Source of the DNA: Stenotrophomonas sp. SY1
Lineage (GTDB): Bacteria; Pseudomonadota; Gammaproteobacteria; Xanthomonadales; Xanthomonadaceae
Assembly (NCBI RefSeq): GCF_021202945.1
Contig: NZ_JAJOYR010000002.1
Location: 186,001-250,000, forward strand
Length of the DNA stretch: 64,000 nucleotides
Direction of reading: 5' to 3'
This document shows positions 57,302 to 64,000 of the stretch, piece after piece. The notes beneath the pieces were generated by a model. It saw only the letters and a program-made list of their open reading frames with translations. It did not search any database and was not told where the DNA came from. Both the position numbers and the translations under genes were made by a program. Positions within the stretch are counted from its first letter, which is position 1; each line of letters starts with the position of its first letter.

Positions 57302-58942
57302 ATGAGCAGCAACGACACCAAACCGACCTGTCCGTATCACAGCGCCCCCAGCCCCGAACAGGCGGCACAATCGCAACGCGACACCAGCACCACGCCCAAG
57401 CAGAAGCAGGGCGACGCGCCGGTGACGCCGATGACCACCGCCTTCGGTGCGCCGGTGGTGGACAACCAGAACAGCAAGACCGCCGGCCCGCGTGGCCCGC
57501 TGCTGATGGAAGACGTGTGGCTGCTGGAGAAGCTGGCCAACCTCAACCGCGAGATCATTCCCGAGCGGCGCATGCATGCGAAGGGTTCGGGCGCGTTCGG
57601 CACCTTCACCGTTACCCACGACATCAGCAAGTACACCCGCGCCAAGATCTTCTCGGCCGTGGGCAAGCAGACCGAGATGTTCGCCCGCTTCACCACCGTG
57701 GCCGGCGAGCGCGGCGCGGCCGATGCCGAACGCGACATCCGTGGCTTCGCGCTGAAGTTCTACACCGAAGAAGGCAACTGGGACCTGGTGGGCAACAACA
57801 CGCCGGTGTTCTTCCTGCGTGACCCGCGCAAGTTCGGCGACCTCAACAAGGCGGTCAAGCGCGACCCGCACACCAACCTGCGTAGCGCCCGCAACAACTG
57901 GGATTTCTGGACGCTGCTGCCCGAGGCGCTGATGCAGGTGACCGTGGTGATGAGCGACCGCGGCATCCCGCGCAGCTTCCGCCACATGCACGGTTTTGGT
58001 TCGCACACCTACAGCTTCACCAACAACGACGGTGAACGCTACTGGGTGAAGTTCCACTTCCACAGCCAGCAGGGCATCGAGGCACTGACCGACGCGCAGG
58101 CCGAAGTGCTGGTCGGCAAGGACCGCGAAAGCCACGGTCGCGACCTGTTCCAGGCCATCGAACGCGGCGACTTCCCGAAGTGGAAGCTGTTCGTGCAGAT
58201 CATGCCGGAGCTGGAAGCGGAAACCTACCGCATCCATCCGTTCGACCTGACCAAGGTGTGGCCCAAGAGCGACTACCCCCTGATCGAAGTGGGCGAGTTC
58301 GTGCTCAACCGCAACCCGGAAAACTGGTACCAGGACGTGGAGCAGTCGGCCTTCGCACCGAGCAACCTGGTGCCGGGCATCGGCCCCTCGCCGGACAAGA
58401 TGCTGCAGGCGCGTCTGTTCGCCTACACCGATGCGCAGCGCTACCGCCTGGGCGTGAACCACCACCAGATCCCGGTGAACGCCGCACGTTGCCCGGTCAA
58501 CAGCAACCACCGCGACGGAACCATGCGCGTGGACGGCAACTACGGTGGCCTGCCGCATTACGAGCCCAACAGCTACGGCCAGTGGCAGGAACAGCCGCAG
58601 TACCGCGAGCCGCCGTTGAAGATCCGTGGCGATGCGGACTTCTGGAACTTCCGCGAGGATGACAGCGACTACTTCAGCCAGCCCGGCGCGCTGTTCCGCA
58701 GCTACAACGAGGCGCAGAAGCAGCGTCTGTTCAACAACACCGCACGAGCGCTGGGCGATGCACCGGACTTCATCAAGCAACGCCACATCGACAACTGCAC
58801 CAAGGCCGACCCGGCATATGGCTCAGGCATCACCGCCGCACTGAAGGCGCTGGCCGGCACCAAGCCCGACCCGCTCAAGCCGGCCCAGCCGGAAGCCGAA
58901 TATCCGGCAGCAACACCCGGCGCCGAGGACATCAGCCTCTAA
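57302..58942 (+). CDS. Monofunctional heme catalase, small-subunit clade
   Basis: Decomposes hydrogen peroxide, 546 residues. Active-site His92 is in [15 protein letters not shown], the distal Asn in [13 protein letters not shown] and the heme-ligand Tyr375 in [14 protein letters not shown]. The [12 protein letters not shown] segment marks clade-3 catalases. A 45-residue N-terminal extension beginning [19 protein letters not shown] lengthens it over the usual 480-500; it is hydrophilic and not a signal peptide. The C-terminal 30 residues are Pro/Ala-rich. AGGAG precedes the ATG. It should respond to peroxide if the upstream site is used by OxyR. A strong terminator follows nine bases after the stop. 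Confidence 0.95.
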   Translation: MSSNDTKPTCPYHSAPSPEQAAQSQRDTSTTPKQKQGDAPVTPMTTAFGAPVVDNQNSKTAGPRGPLLMEDVWLLEKLANLNREIIPERRMHAKGSGAFGTFTVTHDISKYTRAKIFSAVGKQTEMFARFTTVAGERGAADAERDIRGFALKFYTEEGNWDLVGNNTPVFFLRDPRKFGDLNKAVKRDPHTNLRSARNNWDFWTLLPEALMQVTVVMSDRGIPRSFRHMHGFGSHTYSFTNNDGERYWVKFHFHSQQGIEALTDAQAEVLVGKDRESHGRDLFQAIERGDFPKWKLFVQIMPELEAETYRIHPFDLTKVWPKSDYPLIEVGEFVLNRNPENWYQDVEQSAFAPSNLVPGIGPSPDKMLQARLFAYTDAQRYRLGVNHHQIPVNAARCPVNSNHRDGTMRVDGNYGGLPHYEPNSYGQWQEQPQYREPPLKIRGDADFWNFREDDSDYFSQPGALFRSYNEAQKQRLFNNTARALGDAPDFIKQRHIDNCTKADPAYGSGITAALKALAGTKPDPLKPAQPEAEYPAATPGAEDISL

Positions 58943-58950
58943 GCCCACGC

Positions 58951-58980
58951 AACCGGCCCGCCATCTGGCGGGCCGGTTGG
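58951..58980 (+). terminator. Terminator after catalase
   Basis: A twelve-pair stem AACCGGCCCGCC/GGCGGGCCGGTT with ATCT loop, followed by GGTTCT. The stem is strong, the T tract weak. Confidence 0.75.
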
Positions 58981-59014
58981 TTCTGGCTGCTGCTGAAGAC
59001 ATCGGCCTGCCCGC

Positions 59015-59129
59015 GCAGGCGCGGCTTCAGCCGCGACGCTGGGGATACCGCTGATGCCTACTTGTCCTGCAATTGCAGCAACCCGGCCACCGGACCCTGC
59101 GCCAGCTTCGCGGCTGAAGCCGCTCCTAC
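59015..59129. repeat. Diverged single copy of the 161-bp array element
   Basis: Arms GCAGGCGCGGCTTCAGCCGC and GCGGCTGAAGCCGCTCCTAC bound a 115-bp element with the shared interior TGTCCTGCAATTGC and ACCGGACC. Its left and right loops match each other (TTCA/TGAA). It occupies most of the 316-bp gap between the catalase terminator and the DUF937 gene. Confidence 0.75.
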
Positions 59130-59258
59130 AGACCACCTCCGGTTCCCTGTCCTCGCCCATGCACGCCGCCTTGCCAGCAGGGTTGGTTGAATGCGCTTAC
59201 AACCCACCCCTCCGGGGGTACCATTCCACCAGGCAACCCAACCGCAAGGATTCTCCCG

Positions 59259-59867
59259 ATGAGCCTGACCGACGACCTTCTTTCCCAGTTGCAGGGCGCA
59301 CCGCTGCAACAGGTTTCCCAGCAGCTGGGCATAGACAGCCAACAGGCTTCGGGTGCCATCAGTGCCGCCCTGCCCCTGCTGATGGGCGCACTGGGCAACA
59401 ACGCCGCCAAGCCACAAGGTGCTGAAGCCTTGCTTGGTGCATTGCAGACCAACCACAGCGGCCTGGACATCGGCAGCGTGCTCGGCTCGGTGCTCGGTGG
59501 CGGCAACAGCCCGGCCACCAACGGCGCCGGTATCCTCGGCCACATCTTCGGCAGCAACGAGAGCCGGGCCGAGACCGGCCTTGCCCAGGCCACCGGCCTG
59601 AGCCCGAGCAGCTCGGGACAATTGTTGAAGATCCTCGCCCCGATCGTGATGGCGTTTCTGGCCCAGCGCATGGCCAGCGGCGGCAACCAGACTGATGCAG
59701 GCGGGTTGGCGCAGATCCTTGGCCAGGAAAAGCAGCAGGTCACCCAGGCCGGCGGCATCGGCGGCGGCCTGCTGGGCAGCGTGCTCGACCAGGATGGCGA
59801 TGGCCAGTTCGGCGTGGCCGATCTGATCAAGCTGGGCAGCGGCCTGCTGGGCAGCGCCAAGCGCTGA
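59259..59867 (+). CDS. DUF937-family protein with EF-hand-like motif
   Basis: A 202-residue, Ala/Gly/Leu/Ser/Gln-rich protein. The N-terminal DUF937 pattern (LTDDLLSQLQGAPLQQVSQQLGIDSQQASGAISAALPLLMGAL) repeats partially near residues 105-140. Near the C-terminus LDQDGDGQFGVADLIKLG matches the Ca-binding loop DxDxDG, as in several DUF937 members. AAGGA precedes the ATG. There is no signal peptide. The function of the family is not established. It stands alone between terminators. Confidence 0.88.
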   Translation: MSLTDDLLSQLQGAPLQQVSQQLGIDSQQASGAISAALPLLMGALGNNAAKPQGAEALLGALQTNHSGLDIGSVLGSVLGGGNSPATNGAGILGHIFGSNESRAETGLAQATGLSPSSSGQLLKILAPIVMAFLAQRMASGGNQTDAGGLAQILGQEKQQVTQAGGIGGGLLGSVLDQDGDGQFGVADLIKLGSGLLGSAKR

Positions 59868-59890
59868 TGCACGTTCAGGCGTGATGAAAT

Positions 59891-59920
59891 GAAAACGCCA
59901 CCTACAAGGTGGCGTTTTCT
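59891..59920 (+). terminator. Terminator after DUF937 gene
   Basis: A seven-pair stem CGCCACC/GGTGGCG with loop TACAA, extended by AAAA/TTTT pairs and a T run (TTTTCTTT). It can act in both directions, ending the convergent hslR transcript as well. Confidence 0.9.
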
Positions 59921-60068
59921 TTGGCGGGGTACGTGGAACGCGAAGGGCTTGCGCGCGTGATTCCGATGCGTTGCATTCCCGGCCTACCGTTCCCCCGCAA
60001 GCACAGCGACATCAAACAGCAGCGCGAACTACAGCGTCCCCGATCCCGCATTGCGGATCACGGCCCTG

Positions 60069-60476
60069 CTACAACGCATCGATATCGCCCAAGGCGCGGA
60101 TCAGCCGCCGGGCGCGCTTGTCCGGCTTGTGTTCGGGCGGCTGGTAACCGGTGCGCTCGGCGGCACGACGCAGGCGTAGTTCCTCGCGCGCCTTCTTCGA
60201 GGCTTCGCTTTCCTCGTACAAGGTCTGGGCAACGGGCGCCGAGCCGCGCGTGCCGCTCAGGCCACGCACGCTGACTTCGAACACTTCATCGCCACGTTGC
60301 ACACGCAGCGCATCACCCACGCGGATTGCCCGCGAGGATTTGGCACGCTGCCCGGCAACATCGACCCTGCCGGTGTCCACCGCCTGCTTGGCCAGGCTGC
60401 GGGTCTTGAAGAAACGTGCGGCCCACAACCACACATCAAGGCGGATGCCGGGGGCCAGAACTGCTGCTTGATTCAT
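60069..60476 (-). CDS. hslR: S4-domain heat-shock protein Hsp15
   Basis: A ribosome-rescue protein that binds stalled 50S subunits with nascent chains, 135 residues. The S4 RNA-binding domain occupies residues 10-60 (GIRLDVWLWAARFFKTRSLAKQAVDTGRVDVAGQRAKSSRAIRVGD). A basic tail ASKKAREELRLRRAAERTGYQPPEHKPDKRARRLIRAL follows, as in E. coli HslR. The ATG before NQAAVLAPGIRLD is used. It diverges from the MATE gene. Confidence 0.94.
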   Translation of the reverse strand: MNQAAVLAPGIRLDVWLWAARFFKTRSLAKQAVDTGRVDVAGQRAKSSRAIRVGDALRVQRGDEVFEVSVRGLSGTRGSAPVAQTLYEESEASKKAREELRLRRAAERTGYQPPEHKPDKRARRLIRALGDIDAL

Positions 60477-60580
60477 CGCTTGTCGTGTCTCCACATTGAG
60501 CACCGGCGGTGCATACCTGCCGTCGGTACCGTCACCTGCAAGATGCTAACGTGCCTGCCTCGTATCGGGACCGCCGCACC

Positions 60581-62032
60581 ATGTCGAAAACAAGCTCCGC
60601 CCGCTCCCTGACCGAAGGCCCGATCGGGCGTGGCCTGCTGATGTTCTCGCTGCCCATTCTCGCCGGCAACATCGCCCAGTCGCTGAATGGCTCGGTCAAT
60701 GCGATCTGGGTGGGCAAGTTCCTGGGCGAGGCGGCGCTGACCGCCACGGCCAACGCCAACAACATCATGTTCTTCCTGATCGGCTCGGTGTTCGGCATCG
60801 GCATGGCCGCCACCATCCTGATCGGCCAGTCCATCGGCGCCAAGGACCTGCCGCAGGCACGGCGGGTGATGGGCACCAGCGCCACGTTCTTCATCGGCCT
60901 GTCGGCGGTGATCGCGGTGGCGGGCTGGTTCCTTTCGCATCGTCTGCTGCTGGCCATGGGCACGCCGGCCGAATCCCTGCCGATGGCCGACGCCTACCTG
61001 AAGGTGATCTTCCTGGCGATGCCGATGCTGTATGCCTTCGCCTTCATCACCGCGGCACTGCGCGGTGCCGGTGACTCGCGCACGCCGTTCCGCTTCCTGT
61101 TGCTGGCAGTGCTGCTGGACATCGTCTTCAACCCATTGTTCATTTTCGGCCTGGGACCGTTCCCGGAACTGGGCGTCGCGGGCTCGGCCTGGGCGACATT
61201 CTTCTCGCAGGCGTTGGCATTGGCCGGGCTGCTGCTGTACCTGCGCAACAAACGGCACATGCTGTGGCTGGGGCGCAAGGATGCCCACCTGCTGAAGATA
61301 GATACGGAGATCCTGAAGGCACTGATCGCCAAGGGCGTACCGATGGGTGCGCAGATGGTGCTGATCTCACTGGCGATGATCATGATGATCAGCATGGTCA
61401 ACAGTTATGGCGTGGAAACCGCCTCGGCCTACGGCGCGGCCATGCAGCTGTGGACCTACGTGCAGATGCCGGCGATGGCCATTGGCGCGGCCTGTTCGTC
61501 GATGGCGGCGCAGAACGTGGGCGCCGGCAACTGGCAGCGCGTGGGTGCCACCGCGCGCACCGGCGTGCTGTTCAACTTCCTGCTGACCGGCGCCTTGATC
61601 GCCCCGATCATCCTGTTTGATCGCAGCACCCTGGCGCTGTTCCTGCCGGCGGCCAGCTCGGCGCTGGAAATCGGCCGCCACCTCAACCACATCGCGGTGT
61701 GGTCGTTCCTGTTCTTCGGGGTGACCTTCGTGCTGTCCGGCGTGGTGCGTTCCACCGGCGCGGTGGTCGCACCGCTGATAATCCTGGCGGTGGCGATGTG
61801 GGGCATCCGTGTGCCCTTCGCCAAGTGGCTGCAACCCGCACTGGGTGCCGACGCCATATGGTGGAGCTTCCCGGTCAGCGCGTTCTGCTCGATGTTGATG
61901 ATCATGGCCTATTACCGCTGGGGCAACTGGCGCTCGGCCACGATGTTGCACAAGCCCGAACAGGACACCCTGGCGACGCCGGCCGAAGTGGGCAGCTGCC
62001 CGCCCTCGCCGGTGGCTGATACCAATGCTTGA
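60581..62032 (+). CDS. MATE-family multidrug efflux transporter
   Basis: A 483-residue, 12-helix Na+ or H+-driven antiporter. N-terminal EGPIGRGLLMFSLPILAGNIAQSLNGSVNAIWVGKFLG and the second repeat near KGVPMGAQMVLISLAMIMMISMVNSYG show the two-fold MATE layout; ALRGAGDSRTP and VVRSTGAVVAPLII are the repeat-specific segments. The ATG is used at MSKTSSARSLTEG. The substrate is not readable. No regulator is adjacent apart from divergent hslR. Confidence 0.93.
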   Translation: MSKTSSARSLTEGPIGRGLLMFSLPILAGNIAQSLNGSVNAIWVGKFLGEAALTATANANNIMFFLIGSVFGIGMAATILIGQSIGAKDLPQARRVMGTSATFFIGLSAVIAVAGWFLSHRLLLAMGTPAESLPMADAYLKVIFLAMPMLYAFAFITAALRGAGDSRTPFRFLLLAVLLDIVFNPLFIFGLGPFPELGVAGSAWATFFSQALALAGLLLYLRNKRHMLWLGRKDAHLLKIDTEILKALIAKGVPMGAQMVLISLAMIMMISMVNSYGVETASAYGAAMQLWTYVQMPAMAIGAACSSMAAQNVGAGNWQRVGATARTGVLFNFLLTGALIAPIILFDRSTLALFLPAASSALEIGRHLNHIAVWSFLFFGVTFVLSGVVRSTGAVVAPLIILAVAMWGIRVPFAKWLQPALGADAIWWSFPVSAFCSMLMIMAYYRWGNWRSATMLHKPEQDTLATPAEVGSCPPSPVADTNA

Positions 62033-62101
62033 GTTACGCGGAATGGCAACTGCAATAGAGCCGAGCCACGCTCGGCTGGGAACTTGTCGGGAACGGCAGC
62101 G

Positions 62102-62142
62102 CCCCTTCCCCGCCCTCCCCTCGCCTGCGGCAAAGGGAGGGC
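62102..62142. repeat. Single arm of CCCTCCCC-type palindrome
   Basis: The sequence CCCCTTCCCCGCCCTCCCCTC-type with core GCCTGCGGCAAAGGGAGGG resembles one arm of the elements at 4553-4666 and 18734-18868. It lies between the convergent MATE and GH109-like genes. Confidence 0.65.
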
Positions 62143-62155
62143 GCGACAACGCTGC

Positions 62156-63511
62156 TCAGTAGGTTCCGTCAAACGCGAAGATCGGCTTGCGCTGCTTCCA
62201 CAGGCCGTTGGTGAAATCCGGGAACTCCAGCGTCTGGAAGTTGTTGGCGATGGACTGCTCCGACAACGGCGTGATCGCGCTCCACGCCACCGCATCGTAG
62301 ATGTCGATCGGCATGGGTGCCTTGGCCTTCAGCGCCTCGACGAAGGCGTGGATCACGAACCAGTCCATGCCGCCGTGACCGGCGCTGGCGGCGGTGTCGG
62401 CATGCTGTTTCCACAGCGGATGCTCGTACTGGTCCTGGTAGCCCTTGAAGTCTTCCCACTGGTGCGGCGGGCTGCGGCCTTCGATGTGGATCGAACGGTT
62501 CACGTCCATCCACAGGCCCTTGGTGCCCTGCACGCGGAAACCCATCGAGTACGGACGTGGCAGCGAGGTGTCGTGCTGCAGCAGGATGGTCTCGCCGTTC
62601 TCGCAGGCCAGCGTGGTGGTGACGATGTCACCCAGCTTGAAATTGACCTTGGTGCTGGGATGCGTGGTGCCACCGCTCTTGGCCACGGTGTACTCGTGCA
62701 GACCGCGTGCCTTGCTGGCAAACGCATTGATGTGGGTGAAGCGGTTGCCACGGTTGATGCCGGTGTACATCGCACACGGGCCGATGCCGTGGCTGGGGTA
62801 CAACTCACCGTTGCGCTTGACCGAATGCTCGGTGCGCCAGCGTGCTTCAGACCAGCCCTTGGCGCCGAACTCCACGCCGCTGTCATACGGATGTTCCGGC
62901 GTGCCGTCGTTGAACTTCACCCCGCGCAGGTCGTGCTGGTAGCCGCCTTGCAGGTGAACCAGTTCACCAAACAGGCCAGTGCGCACCATCTGCAGGGCAG
63001 CCATCACGTCGCGGCGATAGCAGACATTCTCCAGCAGCATGTACGGCGTGCCGGTGGACAGCTGGGTGTTGAGCACGTCCCAGTGGTCCTGCAGGGTGAT
63101 GCCGGCCACAACCTCGCAACCCACGGCGATCTTTGCCTGCATCGCGGCAATGGCCATCGGGGCATGCAGTTCCCAAGGCGTGGCGATGATGACGCCATCG
63201 ATGCCCTTCTGTTCCAGCAGGCGCTTCCACGCATTTTCATCGCGGTCCTGGCCATACGCCTGCGGTGCCGGCTTGCCGGCCTTGGCCACCATGCCCATGG
63301 CCTTGCCCAGCATGATCGGCTCGATGTCGCACAGCGCGACCACTTCCACGTCGTCGCGGCGTACCAGCTCCTTCAGCAGCACCTGGCCGCGCATGCCGGT
63401 GCCGATCACGCCCAGCCGCACCTTGCGGTTGCGCGCCCAGGCCGGCGTGGATGGCAGCAGACTGGTGGCGGCCAGGGCCGTGCTGGTCAGGATGAATTCC
63501 CTGCGTTTCAT
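62156..63511 (-). CDS. Tat-exported Gfo/Idh/MocA oxidoreductase, GH109-like
   Basis: A 451-residue protein. The leader MKRREFILTSTALAATSLLPSTPAWA carries the twin arginine RREFI and ends in AWA, a Tat signal. The NAD-binding motif is GVIGTGMRG, and LVHLQGGYQHDLRGVKF is the conserved GH109 segment; GH109 enzymes cleave N-acetylgalactosaminides by an NAD-dependent redox mechanism. ECEVVAG-like and VCYRRDVMAALQMVRTGLFGE segments fit. ATG is chosen at the Tat leader. It lies 117 bases downstream of a TonB receptor in the same direction, so a shared glycan-use role is plausible. An ordinary sugar dehydrogenase is the alternative. Confidence 0.88.
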   Translation of the reverse strand: MKRREFILTSTALAATSLLPSTPAWARNRKVRLGVIGTGMRGQVLLKELVRRDDVEVVALCDIEPIMLGKAMGMVAKAGKPAPQAYGQDRDENAWKRLLEQKGIDGVIIATPWELHAPMAIAAMQAKIAVGCEVVAGITLQDHWDVLNTQLSTGTPYMLLENVCYRRDVMAALQMVRTGLFGELVHLQGGYQHDLRGVKFNDGTPEHPYDSGVEFGAKGWSEARWRTEHSVKRNGELYPSHGIGPCAMYTGINRGNRFTHINAFASKARGLHEYTVAKSGGTTHPSTKVNFKLGDIVTTTLACENGETILLQHDTSLPRPYSMGFRVQGTKGLWMDVNRSIHIEGRSPPHQWEDFKGYQDQYEHPLWKQHADTAASAGHGGMDWFVIHAFVEALKAKAPMPIDIYDAVAWSAITPLSEQSIANNFQTLEFPDFTNGLWKQRKPIFAFDGTY

Positions 63512-63579
63512 TGCATGTCCTCTTTCGTGAAATCGTGCCGTTGCCGGCATGCGTATCGACACCGCGCTGACGGTGCCAT

Positions 63580-63612
63580 CGTCCTCCCCTTCATGCAATG
63601 AAGGGGAGGACG
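63580..63612 (-). other. Perfect 15-bp hairpin between receptor and GH109-like gene
   Basis: CGTCCTCCCCTTCAT and its exact complement are separated by three bases (GCA). It lies 17 bases after the TonB receptor stop on the minus strand and has no T run, so it may stabilise the upstream mRNA or limit read-through into the GH109-like gene. Confidence 0.75.
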
Positions 63613-63628
63613 CGGTGGCCCGGCATCG

Positions 63629-64000
63629 TCAGAACTTGTAGGTCGCCGTCACGCTGTAGATGCGACCGAAGTTGTTGGTGTAGCCGGCGAAGTTCATCCA
63701 GTCGTTCGGATCGTAGAACGGCAGGCGGTTGAACAGGTTCTTCACCGTCACGCCGACGCTCAGCTTCTCGATCGGACGCCAGTTCACGCTGAGGTTGGCC
63801 GTCCACCACGCCGGTGCGCCACCGCAATGGCCGGGCGCCAGATCCAGATAGCTGCCGGTGCAGGTCTGGGCGTTGTTGTCCTGCGCATCGATCTGGTCGT
63901 ACGCCCACTTGGTACCACCGACGTAGTTGATGTAGAAGCCGGTATCCCAGTTGCCGTAGGTCCAGTTGGTGTTGAACGTGGCGCGCACCTTCGGGTTGTT
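63629..64000 (-). CDS. TonB-dependent receptor, C-terminal 123 residues (5' end beyond window)
   Basis: The last barrel strands of a TonB-dependent receptor. WDTGFYINYVGGTKWAYD, SVNWRPIEKLSVGVTVKNLFNRLPFYDP and the terminal SVTATYKF with final Phe are typical. The NLFNR segment is the usual penultimate-strand motif of this family. The 5' part is cut by the window end. A disulfide loop is possible between the two cysteines of TCTGSYLDLAPGHC, which resembles oligomeric receptors of Xanthomonads. It is followed by the GH109-like gene. Confidence 0.9.
   Translation of the reverse strand, partial: NNPKVRATFNTNWTYGNWDTGFYINYVGGTKWAYDQIDAQDNNAQTCTGSYLDLAPGHCGGAPAWWTANLSVNWRPIEKLSVGVTVKNLFNRLPFYDPNDWMNFAGYTNNFGRIYSVTATYKF

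Noticed and set aside
1..64000. Prophage, insertion sequences, integrated elements or tRNA genes
   Set aside because: No integrase, transposase, phage structural gene, direct-repeat att pair or cloverleaf pattern was found; base composition appears even.

Overview
The window looks like chromosomal DNA of a Stenotrophomonas/Xanthomonas-type gammaproteobacterium. It is GC-rich throughout. The core order rpoE - anti-sigma - mucD - lepA - lepB - DUF4845 - rnc - era - recO, the GTAG-type palindromic repeats and the TonB-dependent receptor loci are typical of that family. I assign genus by this resemblance only. I see no rRNA, tRNA, CRISPR array, prophage or insertion sequence. Nearly all of the sequence is coding, and the only large gene-free stretches are filled with palindromic repeats.

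Layout. 1-9.9 kb: an isobutyryl-CoA mutase fused to its G-protein chaperone (cut by the window start) diverges from leucine dehydrogenase. Then come a subtilisin-type autotransporter lipoprotein, a thiolase and two alanine-rich small lipoproteins. 10-15 kb: a CHASE3-GAF-GGDEF cyclase converges with an FAD monooxygenase-aidB pair and a cold-shock gene. 15-20.7 kb: a purine/peptidoglycan salvage operon (nagZ-hpt-membrane protein-methylthioinosine phosphorylase), a FrnE-like DsbA protein, a CYTH protein and rlmD. 20.8-30.7 kb: an orphan receiver-Hpt protein, then the conserved recO/era/rnc/lepB/lepA block and the sigma-E envelope stress operon with a recognisable autoregulated promoter. 30.9-37.7 kb: a FadJ-like beta-oxidation enzyme, a CzcD-like exporter, a DsbG-like protein, a thioredoxin fused to a degenerate Lgt-like membrane domain, and a globin-coupled diguanylate cyclase.

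38-44.4 kb is a carbohydrate-type uptake locus: an MFS permease, a ROK-like regulator without the usual zinc motif, a TonB receptor and a periplasmic metallophosphatase. 44.7-52.4 kb is an acid-resistance island: a DcaP-like porin, an AdiC-like antiporter, AdiA arginine decarboxylase, a CDF-fold protein lacking most canonical metal ligands, and a second AdiC-like antiporter overlapping it. 52.5-64 kb: mutS, a three-copy 161-bp palindromic repeat array, a GST with a WYL regulator, a catalase with an OxyR-like site, a DUF937 protein, hslR, a MATE exporter, a GH109-type Tat-exported oxidoreductase and the 3' end of another TonB receptor.

The least ordinary items are the 161-bp palindrome array with covarying arms and its diverged copy 3.5 kb away, the acid-resistance island with its degenerate CDF protein, the Lgt-like/thioredoxin fusion, and the ROK-MFS-TonB locus. 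None of these is proven here to be a new system; they are the best candidates.
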